Below are positions 56,356-64,000 of a stretch of 64,000 nucleotides of DNA, piece by piece. A model generated the notes under the pieces. It did no database searches, was not told the DNA's origin, and was given only the letters and a program-made list of their open reading frames with translations. Within the stretch, counting starts at the first letter, position 1. Each line of letters begins with the position of its first letter. Position numbers and translations under genes: made by a program. The stretch comes from Timema cristinae (Eukaryota > Arthropoda > Insecta > Phasmatodea > Timematidae). The stretch covers positions 17,812,675-17,876,674 of the forward strand of contig JBCFYV010011135.1 of the NCBI GenBank assembly GCA_039000515.1, read 5' to 3'.

Positions 56356-56579
56356 CCTTGTGCTGTTCTGGAGATGAAAGAGGTCGCTCGCTACAAGATT
56401 ACAAAACACTTGCGTGATATGTACAGCTGTACACTTGCGATGTTTTGCACCTGCTCTATATTACGACTAGGAGGTTGCGTTGTTATGTACCTGCTCTGTT
56501 TTGTGTCCATGCTCTTCGGGGTCACAAACTTATTAATAGTCGTCTTAAAATCTTTTACACTTCCATTGTCTTAAGAAAT

Positions 56580-56705
56580 GACAAATGCGACCGCTACATA
56601 GTTATTAGATCCTCTTTTATGTATTAATACGTATCCCCATTGGATATTAAGCTGTAACTTTTGATAGATATTATTAATACCTATGAAATAACAATATTAA
56701 AATAT
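56580..56705 (-). repeat. Repeat R-B copy, inverted
   Basis: ATGTATTAATACGTATCC, AAGCTGTAACTTTTGATAGA, TATTATTAATACCTATGAAA and TAACA match R-B in reverse. Confidence 0.55.
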
Positions 56706-57164
56706 TAATAAGCTTTCAACGTTGATCGCAAAAATTATCTTTATTATCCAAATGTCCATTCCTATTAAAATCAAAGTATACTTATTTTTTGGATGAAAAG
56801 TGATTTTAACTATTCACAACAACACTAGTTATATATAAAATAATATATTTTACTCTCACAAAATAAATAAATCATTTATCGAAACAATATTTTACTAACC
56901 AATTGATTTTGGTTCGATCCAAATAAAAGGTCAATTCTATATAACAAATTTGTGAAATCTGGTTTTGGCCTTTGTTAAATTTAATTATATTGACAACCAG
57001 TGGTAGGTAAACTAATACCACTAACTATCGATAAAAGGGGCAATTAGTAAATTAAATTAATGTATCGCTGTTGACTGGATAGTTAAAAGGTTTACGTCAT
57101 ATTAAAAGGTAGTTATAGAAGTCATATATTGACAATTTATTATACACTCATTTTTACTTTCTCG

Positions 57165-57513
57165 CTATTTTACAGGAAAAGAAAGTATAGTGATTGTCAA
57201 AAAAATATAATTCAAAATTTAATGAATCTTGAAGTTACATGACCCCCCGAATCCAAAAAAGTTGTTTTTGACTTTTCGTATTTCTTTCTGTCTGTCTGTA
57301 CCTCCAACTAGAGCCTAAACTATTTTACCGATTGGCATAAAACTTGATAGCTAGTGTTTTCATAGGGTTGCCCCGAGGTTTTTCAAAATCGGCTCTAATT
57401 ATTTTGAATAAATTTCATTTCTAAACATTTATAAATATTACAAACAAAATGGCTTCTCTCAATATTTCGTCAAAATAACTTTAAGGGCTTCGGTCTGATA
57501 CATAAATTATCTT

Positions 57514-57554
<41 letters not shown>

Positions 57555-57700
57555 CTCCTATACTATTTGAGATATGAAATTACTTATCGTTACACATATG
57601 GTCTCTTTATGAAACAAATTTTTATAAAAGCAATAACTTCCAAGCTATACGTAAATATATATTTTTTTAACTTTTCGAACACAAAATGTAAAAGTATTGC
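57165..57700 (-). repeat. Repeat R-A copy, inverted, with (TA)n insertion
   Basis: GAAAGTATAGTGATTGTCAA, ATGACCCCCCGAATCCAAAA, TGTCTGTCTGTACCTCCAAC, TAGAGCCTAAACTATTTTAC and CATAAAACTTGATAGC are R-A landmarks in reverse order. A (TA)n run at 57515-57553 interrupts the copy. Confidence 0.7.
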
Positions 57701-57719
57701 GACCGCAAAAGAGAATCTA

Positions 57720-58200
57720 ACCTGTAATGTTGATGGAAGTCAACGTCTCAGGACCCCCCTTCCCCCAAACCCTAAAAAGTGGTCTTTGCAATGACGCATG
57801 TCTGTGTATCTCTTTGAACTTAAAATTAATAGTAGTTTAAGAAAGGGTAAAAAGAGAAAAAACAAATTTTCTCAAAATCGACTCTAACGATTTTGATTAA
57901 AATTGATATATAGGGGTTGATTAAGATTATAAATAAAATGGCTATTTTCATTTTACCATGAAAATGAATTTTAGAGTACTGTACAGAAGCTGAAACTTTG
58001 TATCTCCGCAACTGTTTGAGATACTAAATAACTTATCATCGCAAAATTGTAGTACTATTAAAAATAAAAAACTTTTATATGAAATATATTTTATAAATTC
58101 AACAGTGTCTGATATATTAGCAAATATATTAATACAATTTTGTAAGCGTTAGTTGTAAAGAGATACTACTATTTATTTTAACGTAATAATTCTCCAATGC
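57720..58200 (-). repeat. Second inverted R-A copy, head to tail with the first
   Basis: AGGACCCCCCTTCCCCCAAA, GTGGTCTTTGCAATGACGC, AATCGACTCTAACGATTTTG, TGAGATACTAAATAACTTAT repeat the same reverse order. Two R-A pieces therefore lie in tandem here. Confidence 0.65.
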
Positions 58201-58313
58201 GATAGAGTAATTAAATATAAGTAAGTCTTTAAAAGTTTATGTTGTTTTTTCTTAAACCTCCTAGGAGAAATGTTTGTACAACAATGATCTATATCGATTT
58301 TAGACTCAATATT

Positions 58314-58583
58314 ATTATTATTATTATCATCATCGCGTCTTACTACCCGTTCAGGTTATACTTACTTACGCTAATGTGTAATGGTAGGGTGATTGTGAGA
58401 TGAAATGAAGGACCTACAGTTTAACGTGGAATCCGAACCACGGTGGCGGCCTGGCATTCCACACATTCACAAGATGTCTTGTCAGAGGTGTAGGAAGGGT
58501 TTGGAAATCAGATAAATCTGTGCCGGGACCGAGGATTGAACCCCAGCCACCAGCACAGAAGTCTGACACCTTACCCCTAGACC
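58314..58583 (-). mobile_element. SINE-1 copy, slightly 5'-truncated
   Basis: (ATT)n, ATCGCGTCTTACTACCCG, the full body, ending at ACCCCTAGACC. The 10-bp duplication ACTCAATATT flanks it exactly (58304-58313 and 58584-58593). Confidence 0.95.
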
Positions 58584-58974
58584 ACTCAATATTTACATTT
58601 TTTATTGGTCAAAATTTATAAGTGAGGAATTTAATAGCAATACGATGCCATGAAGATTTGCAACACTTAATAAAATATCGAAAATTTTAACCGGAATTTT
58701 AAGTTGTGGACCCAATATTGATCTTTATTATCGGTCCAAACAAACAAATGAGGACATTAATTCTTTAAAAACAAAATTATAAAATTTAAAACCGCGACTC
58801 AATAAAAGAAGTTTTACATAAGTATAGTGAATTTATGCTTGAGTTTACTAGTGTATATTATTTCGTTTCACATATATTACGAGTTTTAAGTAAATATCTC
58901 CATTTTCAAACAATAGAGCGAGAAAGTCCGTGCGGAGTTCCGTACCATTTATTTTTTTAGCTTACGGCTGAAAC

Positions 58975-59140
58975 TCAATGCTATACCTTCTCGAATTAGA
59001 CTGGACTGCTGAAGATTGGGTCATCAGGGTTAGAATCCCCGTTAGGTTTACTGAGGGTGATTTTAACTCTTTGATTTTACAATTTAGCTAAAATGCAAAT
59101 GCAGGTACATGTTTTCTAAATCCATATCCGTATATATGAG
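58975..59140 (+). mobile_element. SINE-3 copy, diverged
   Basis: ATTAGACTGGACTGCTGAAG, a B-box-like GGGTTAGAATCCCCG, TTTACTGAGGGTGATTTTAA, AATGCAAATGCAGGTAC. Tail lost. Confidence 0.65.
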
Positions 59141-59335
59141 TGAGTATTGAGACGAAGTGGTCGTAAATACACCTCCTCACCCTCTGAAACCATGTCATTT
59201 ACAAGTATGACGCATAATACCACCCGACCCAAAGCAGTATTAAATTGTTAAATAGACTATAGTTTTTATTTTTTTTTACCTATCCCTGTGTTTTGTATAT
59301 TCATATTAATGGTGTGGGGCTATTTTAAAAATAAA

Positions 59336-59583
59336 ATAGCACCATATCTTACTATACGTTCAGGTTATCCACATATATGATAGCTACTCTAATGGGGGTA
59401 GGGATGAGAATCGTTTAATTTAGGGGAGGTGTACCCATATTTGCATGGAAGAAGATTGGAAAACCATTTAGTAGAAACAACCCTATTAAAACCCTAACCG
59501 TGATTGAACCCAGATCTCCCGATCATGGCCAGTCTAGTCTACTGCAAGTGTAGCACCTTAGACCATTAGGCCACCAAAGCGGG
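59336..59583 (-). mobile_element. SINE-3 copy
   Basis: Tail AGCACCATATCTTACTATAC with GTTCAGG, body CCATATTTGCATGGAAG, B box GTGATTGAACCCAGATC, head GCACCTTAGACCATTAGG and CCACCAAAGCGGG. Confidence 0.82.
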
Positions 59584-60026
59584 TATATATTGTTATTATT
59601 TTTAACAAACTGTATTCTTTGAAAAAGATAGTGAAAGTGTAATAATGAAGCAGTTATAATTATGATGATAGAATTCAATATAAAATCTATTTGTGATAAC
59701 GATATTAAGAAAATTCATATAGTGAAATATAAACAAATTTAATGAATATATCTGTATAAACTAGTTAAAGTGGATATTGTTAATTCTACATATATTATTA
59801 GATATAACATGTAATAAAACACATTAAAATGTGAGTCGGTAGTACTACAATGAACAAGTAAAATTTAACACATTAAATTAATTAGCATAACTAAACCACA
59901 TATACAGATTATTAATGACTAGTTAAACATAAATTTGTGGTCATATAATTGAAGGAGTGATTGAAAGATGAATAAATTGTAAAATTGACACAATGTTGAA
60001 TAAATAAAAATTCTATTGAATTCTAT

Positions 60027-60141
60027 TTGCTTATCTGAGTCCCATGCTCCTTATGCGGGACATTGTAGAGATGGCCTATTTGTGTTATTAGTTACATGTT
60101 TCGGCACTCTACGGTGCCATCATCAGACTAAATTAGTCTTA
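60027..60141 (-). mobile_element. 115-bp insertion carrying a hammerhead ribozyme, with 13-bp target duplication
   Basis: A 13-bp direct repeat TATTGAATTCTAT (60014-60026 and 60142-60154) brackets 115 bp that differ in character from the AT-rich surroundings. On the minus strand the insert begins with TAAGACTAATTTAGT, then the hammerhead, then about 60 nt including GGCCATCTCTACAATGTCCC and GCATAAGGAGCATGGG. The arrangement resembles a short relic of a Penelope-like element end or a retrozyme-like unit. No reverse transcriptase or GIY-YIG endonuclease coding is seen nearby. Confidence 0.7.
60088..60131 (-). ncRNA. Minimal type I hammerhead ribozyme
   Basis: Minus-strand order: stem I 5' arm TTAGT; core CTGATGA; an extra T; stem II GGCAC / loop CGTAGA / GTGCC; core GAA; stem III A-C paired with G-T around the 2-nt loop AT; cleavage nucleotide A; stem I 3' arm ACTAA. 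All invariant core bases (CUGANGA, GAA, and a GUH cleavage triplet, here GUA) are present. The predicted cut lies between minus-strand bases 60093 and 60092. A 2-bp stem III is characteristic of hammerheads in Penelope-like elements, which are thought to work best as dimers. The nearby palindrome AGACTA-AAT-TAGTCT (60125-60139) could compete with stem I. Confidence 0.8.
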
Positions 60142-60244
60142 TATTGAATTCTATAATCATTCACTGTATTCTATTTAACATATGCTTCCCTCATATTTAT
60201 TAACGTTTATTCAAAATATTGTATAATTTAAAAAGCCTAAATTT

Positions 60245-60396
60245 TATCTTTGGCATGAAGGGAGAGTAGAAACCATTTTGGAAAAAAAAAACCACACTCA
60301 GTATGCCTGACAGAGATTCGAGCCTCGCTATCCCCGTCATCAGCAGTCTAGTCTACTGTGAGTGTAACACCTTAGACCATGTGGCCAATGAAGTGG
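60245..60396 (-). mobile_element. SINE-3 copy, tail lost
   Basis: TTGGCATGAAGGGAGAGTAG, ACTCAGTATGCCTGACAG, B box AGATTCGAGCCTCG, GTCATCAGCAGTCTAGTC, head CACCTTAGACCATGTGG. Confidence 0.8.
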
Positions 60397-60877
60397 GTAA
60401 GAATATAGCTAAGTGCTATCAACGGTGAGAGCAAAAAATAAAGTATTTTCCCGGAGGTCATTTCTATGAAAATTATACTGTATCTTTCCTCACTAAGTCA
60501 CATGTTTTTTTTTTATTCAGTAGAAGTTGAGAAAGTTGTCATTTGTAAGATGTAAAAGCCTCCTCTTCAACCTGAAGGTTAAGGAAGGTTCAAAGAGGAA
60601 CCAATTCATCTCTTGGAAATGTTTCTTGCTCATGGAAGTTTGGCCGTAGGAGTTGGGGGAGGGGAGGGGGCGCGGCGGTTTACAGCGATGCTACTACTAC
60701 CCCTTGAACTGTAAGCTTCAATGGACTTGGAGCTTAGTGGAGTGGACGGCGAACTGTTGTGAGGGTATCCCTTTTACACTAATAAATACTGCGGGCTGCC
60801 TGGTCGAGATCTACGGCCCTAAGAAAATGGGTACCATCCACTAAATGGATAAAGAGAAGATAAAAACGATATAAATC
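60397..60877. other. Spacer with a GC-richer patch at 60630-60850
   Basis: G-rich GGGGGAGGGGAGGGGG lies near 60655. A 63-codon open frame at 60653-60844 has no recognised motif and lacks convincing splice signals. Confidence 0.35.
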
Positions 60878-60937
60878 TTATTCAGAAACAATAATACAGT
60901 ATATATATATATATATTGTATTATTGTTTCTGAATAA
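60878..60937. repeat. Perfect 21-bp-arm palindrome around (TA)n
   Basis: 60878-60898 (TTATTCAGAAACAATAATAC plus A) is the exact reverse complement of 60917-60937. The 18-nt centre is an alternating TA run that is also self-complementary, so nearly all 60 bp can extrude as a cruciform. Confidence 0.95.
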
Positions 60938-61095
60938 TATAATAATTATATATATATCCCGAAATACTATTATTATATTTATATATATATATATATTAGT
61001 ATAATATATATTATATTGAATATGTTTCTGAATAATATATATAATTATATATACATCAAAATACTATTATATAATATATATATATATATAGACCG
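60926..61095. repeat. AT-rich direct duplication (~97 bp spacing)
   Basis: GTTTCTGAATAATAT, AATTATATATA and AAATACTATTAT occur in order from 60926 and again from about 61023, followed each time by long TA runs. It appears to be partial re-duplication of the right palindrome arm. Confidence 0.75.
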
Positions 61096-61369
61096 AACTA
61101 CTATTTGGACGCGTCATTTTAATGTTGAATGGGCTACAATTATGTTTAAGCTGTCTTAGTTACATTTGTTTTAGTCCATACATATACTTAAATATTTTGG
61201 GTTCTTTCAGTTTTAAAGTATATTACCGTACTTAGCCTAAATTTAGATTACATAGTATATTATTAGAATACTTTTCTAAAATAATTCTTTTTAAATAGGG
61301 CTTACTGATGTAGAATAATTCTAGTATTTTTTATGTGGTAAATATATACAATTAACACTTTAATATTAG

Positions 61370-61475
61370 AATTATTTCATAGGTATTGATACTAATAATT
61401 TAAAGCTTAGGTTGCATATCAGATATTTGACGTTTGAATATATGAAATTATTCTTTTAGTGACTTTTGGAACTGT
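61370..61475 (+). repeat. Repeat R-B copy
   Basis: TTTCATAGGTATTGATACTA, GTTGCATATCAGATATTTGA, CGTTTGAATATATGAAATTA match R-B with substitutions. Confidence 0.5.
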
Positions 61476-61579
61476 CAAAATGTTTCTTCTATCTAAATCC
61501 TAAGGGAGACAGTGAGAAGATATGATTTGGAGATCAAAATTGAGACGTCAAATGTAATGGGGATTTAAAAAAATAATAA

Positions 61580-62130
61580 AGATCCACTGAGAATCAAAAC
61601 TGAACACCAGGAGTTGGAAAAGATAGATCAGTTCAAGTACCTGGGAGTCTGCTGACCAAGGATGACAACTGCACCAAGGAAAACAGGTCGAGTATCGCCA
61701 TGACTAAGGACGCTTTCAACAAAACAAGTTACTGCTGACCAACAAGTTGAGTTTAGAACTAAAGAAGAAACTGAAGAAATGCTACATTTTGAGCTTAAAT
61801 GTGGACTCTTCGGAAGATGGAAAAGAAATACTTGGAGATCTTTGAAATGTGGCGATGGAGAAGACTTGAGAAGATCAGGTGGACAGACAAATGAAGAAGT
61901 CTTAAGAAGAATGGTTGATAAGGGAACCATTTTGGTTGTGATTCTTCGGTTCAAAACAAACTGGATTGGACACATCCTTAGGAGGAACTATCTTCTGCAC
62001 ATCATAGAAGCCAAGGTTGAGATAAAGAGGAGCTTAGGAAGAAGGAGAATTAAAATTATTGGATGACTTGAAGGAGGAGTCAGAGAACAGGGGGCATTGT
62101 TGGACTAAGTTCACTGCAAAAACAGTCCAC

Positions 62131-62165
<35 letters not shown>
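61580..62165 (+). pseudogene. Non-LTR retrotransposon RT C-terminal relic (LINE family L-1, plus copy)
   Basis: Segments in three frames line up in the order of a LINE RT C-terminus: ELEKIDQFKYLGV, then DDNCTKENRSSIAMTKDAFN, LLTNKLSLELKKKLKKCY, then TNEEVLRRM, FKTNWIGHILRRNYLLHIIE and SLGRRRIKI. Compared with the minus-strand copy at 53380 it keeps the NWIGHILRRN block better. At least two frame changes and early stops break it. It ends in (ATA)n at about 62130-62165, consistent with a LINE 3' end. The upstream catalytic RT and endonuclease are missing (5' truncation). The Y-G-x-E-T-W block is unrecognisable. Confidence 0.85.
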
Positions 62166-62171
<6 letters not shown>

Positions 62172-62884
62172 TATTGTTAGATTTTTGTAAAGTATGAGAA
62201 AATCATATAATTTATATATAATATAAACGTATTATTTAAACAGGTTGCGCGATAACTACATGGTTTATCCAACTTTTCCAAAAAACTTTCTTCAATGCAG
62301 GCCTAAATAATTTTTTTTAATTAGCTAGATTTTAGGGAATTTTTGAAAAATCATTAGGGACATATATTTTAATGTGTTCCTCATGTATTTTATGAGGTAT
62401 GAGAGGATTTCCATAATAGTATATGCATTTTAAGAATTTTAGAAAGGCATTCTCATTTTATACAGATGACTTGGTTTGAAGTATTAAGGAATATATTTCA
62501 TTTTCCTATAAAAATATACAAGAGATAAATTATATAAATAGTGTTTATTAAAAGGATAACTAGAGAATGATGGAAAAATATTATGAATTCGTCAAACAGA
62601 CCAATATTTGAAAACCCATCTGAGAGTGAATATAAAAAATATGTAATGTGTTGGAATCAGCGTGAGTGTTATTGTTTAGCTAACCTTTCTTCGTTAGTAC
62701 CAACTTATTTAAATAATGCAACCAAATGTACCATATTCACTAACATGATAGTATTTTATAAATATTTTTTAAAATACTATTGTATATATATTTTTATACA
62801 AAAAATTTCTGCATAAGCATTTAAGTTTTAGTACTAGCTAATAATTAGTATAACCCACCAAAAGTTGAATTTGAATAAGGATGA
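62166..62884. other. AT-rich spacer
   Basis: No gene is recognised; the 77-codon open frame at 62583-62816 has no motif. Confidence 0.4.
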
Positions 62885-63005
62885 CCTTATAATGACAGCT
62901 AGAAAAGCTACTCAATCTACTTTAATGTATTCATACGTTAAGTCATGTGATCCGCAGCTGTAACTTTTGTTAGATATTGTAAATACCTTTAGAATAACAC
63001 TAATC
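62885..63005 (-). repeat. Repeat R-B copy, inverted
   Basis: ATGTATTCATACGTTAAGTC, GCAGCTGTAACTTTTGTTAG, ATATTGTAAATACCTTTAGA match the reverse R-B core well. Confidence 0.6.
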
Positions 63006-63240
63006 CTATTTATTATTTCTGTTGTCAACATCACTTTTTCTCAACTATACAAAGCCTGCAGCGATGAATAAGGTATCAGTGGATAGGATTTTTTTACAGA
63101 CTTCTGACATAGCATACTCAGTTTACGTTAAAACACATTGTTCGTTTAAAATTTAAGTTAAAAGAAAATTTCTAATTTTTTTTTGTCAAAACGAAAATAA
63201 ACACTCTTTGCCGAGTATTTAATTTCAACAACCCAACAAA

Positions 63241-63275
63241 AGATTTTTTTTGGGGGGGGGGGTGGTAGGGGGAGT
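63241..63275. repeat. T-run followed by G-run
   Basis: A T-rich run leads into GGGGGGGGGGGGTGG and TAGGGGGAG. Simple-sequence tract with quadruplex potential. Confidence 0.7.
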
Positions 63276-63764
63276 AAGTTTGAATGTGCGAAAGTTTCGC
63301 AAGAGTCTACTGGTAATAAAATAAAGTTAAATCAATTTTAACAGATAAATAATATGTTTGTATTTTAAAAAGAGACCTTTCCTAAGGAAAAGGTTCCATA
63401 CCTACTTTCTTACCACAAACCCCATTTTGGTCCAAAAGCCATAAAGCAATCGTCTTCCCTATTTCCTCCTTTCCACCCTAACTCTTTTGGCTTTCAAACG
63501 CACACAAAGTCCTTTAGAGTCAAGCCGAGTTTTCCTGTCTTCACCAGAGAAGGAAGTTTTATTTATCAGAAGACATTGATTTGTCCCTGAGCAAGGGACG
63601 CTCTTGGGCAATACTTCCAGCCATGTCATATTCATACAAGTTAATGTGTGAGTATGTGGACGTAGCGATAATATTCTGTGTATGAACCCATTATGACATT
63701 AAGGTATGATGGACGAAACAAAATATAATCTTCATACTTTTGTAGTTATTATATAAGTTATATA

Positions 63765-63832
63765 TAAAAAAAATTGACAAAATAAATAACAATATTGCTT
63801 CAGTAGAAACCATTAGTTTAATTTTTTCTCTC
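63765..63832 (+). repeat. Repeat R-C, 5' fragment
   Basis: TTGACAAAATAAATAACAAT, then CAGTAGAAACCATTAGTTTA and ATTTTTTCTC match R-C up to the point where a SINE-3 begins. Confidence 0.55.
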
Positions 63833-64000
63833 ACCCACTTCAGTGACTGCATGATCTAAGACGTCATTCCCACAATACACTGAAATGCTTTCAACGAAGT
63901 ATCGAGGTTTGAGTCTCAGTCCAGTGTAGATGAGGTTGTCTTTCTTATATAGTTTTACACACTACCTTCACGCGAATGTATATAACCTTCCTCTAAAAGC
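63833..64000 (+). mobile_element. SINE-3 copy, running off the window end
   Basis: ACCCACTTCAGTGACTGCAT (head and A box), ATCGAGGTTTGAGTCTCAG (B box), TTCACGCGAATGTATATAAC, CTTCCTCTAAAAGC. The tail lies beyond the window. Confidence 0.8.

Noticed and set aside
60653..60844. 63-codon plus-strand frame in a GC-richer patch
   Set aside because: No recognised motif; G-rich start is low complexity; no supporting splice signals.
61628..61975. 115-codon minus-strand open frame
   Set aside because: Antisense shadow of the plus-strand LINE relic.

Overview
The window reads as intergenic or intronic DNA from a large, repeat-rich, AT-rich arthropod nuclear genome (by eye roughly two thirds A+T). The clues are an interstitial run of the arthropod telomere pentamer (CCTAA/TTAGG), many tRNA-derived SINEs with (TAA)n tails, decayed non-LTR retrotransposon and hAT transposase pieces, several satellite arrays, and no open reading frame longer than about 115 codons outside tandem repeats. 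I found no intact protein-coding gene, and the arthropod assignment is an inference. Names such as SINE-1 to SINE-4 and R-A to R-D are working labels used only here.

Layout. 1-6000 is dominated by a ~4.1 kb satellite of ~62-bp units with a ~0.9 kb higher-order repeat. 6000-9800 holds SINE relics and a promoter-like stretch (7881-8226) with E-box, CRE-like, CCAAT and X-box-like sites and a splice-donor-like site. 9838-11400 is a minus-strand non-LTR reverse-transcriptase relic whose C-terminal coding part has been amplified into a second, unrelated array with an exact 62-bp period. 13-14.5 kb has a SINE inserted inside another SINE, and a SINE inserted in a dispersed repeat. 16-30 kb alternates copies of repeat R-A with SINE-1 copies, two of them as tail-to-tail inverted pairs, plus 48-bp and 67-bp tandem arrays. 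30-44 kb is sparse, with SINEs, a hAT transposase pseudogene (38.8-39.5 kb) and two promoter-like patches. 44-49 kb has a long inverted repeat, several SINEs with clear target-site duplications, and a 533-bp MITE. 51-64 kb has two copies of one LINE family in opposite orientation, R-A and R-B copies, the telomere-like run, an AT cruciform, and a 115-bp insertion carrying a minimal hammerhead ribozyme.

How the parts work together. Nothing here is an operon or pathway; the logic is retrotransposition. Three SINE families with different tRNA-like heads share one 3' tail, containing a small CCCG-AA-CGGG hairpin and ending GGTGCTAA(TAA)n. That pattern is expected if one LINE reverse transcriptase mobilises all of them by recognising the tail. 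Target-site duplications of about 9-14 bp and several 5'-truncated copies support target-primed reverse transcription. The LINE copies seen here end in A/T-rich triplets but do not show that tail, so the partner LINE is probably elsewhere.

The most notable item is the hammerhead-ribozyme insertion (60014-60154, minus strand). Its core, 5-bp stem II, 2-bp stem III and complementary stem I can all be read from the sequence, and it is flanked by a 13-bp direct repeat. This form is typical of Penelope-like elements.
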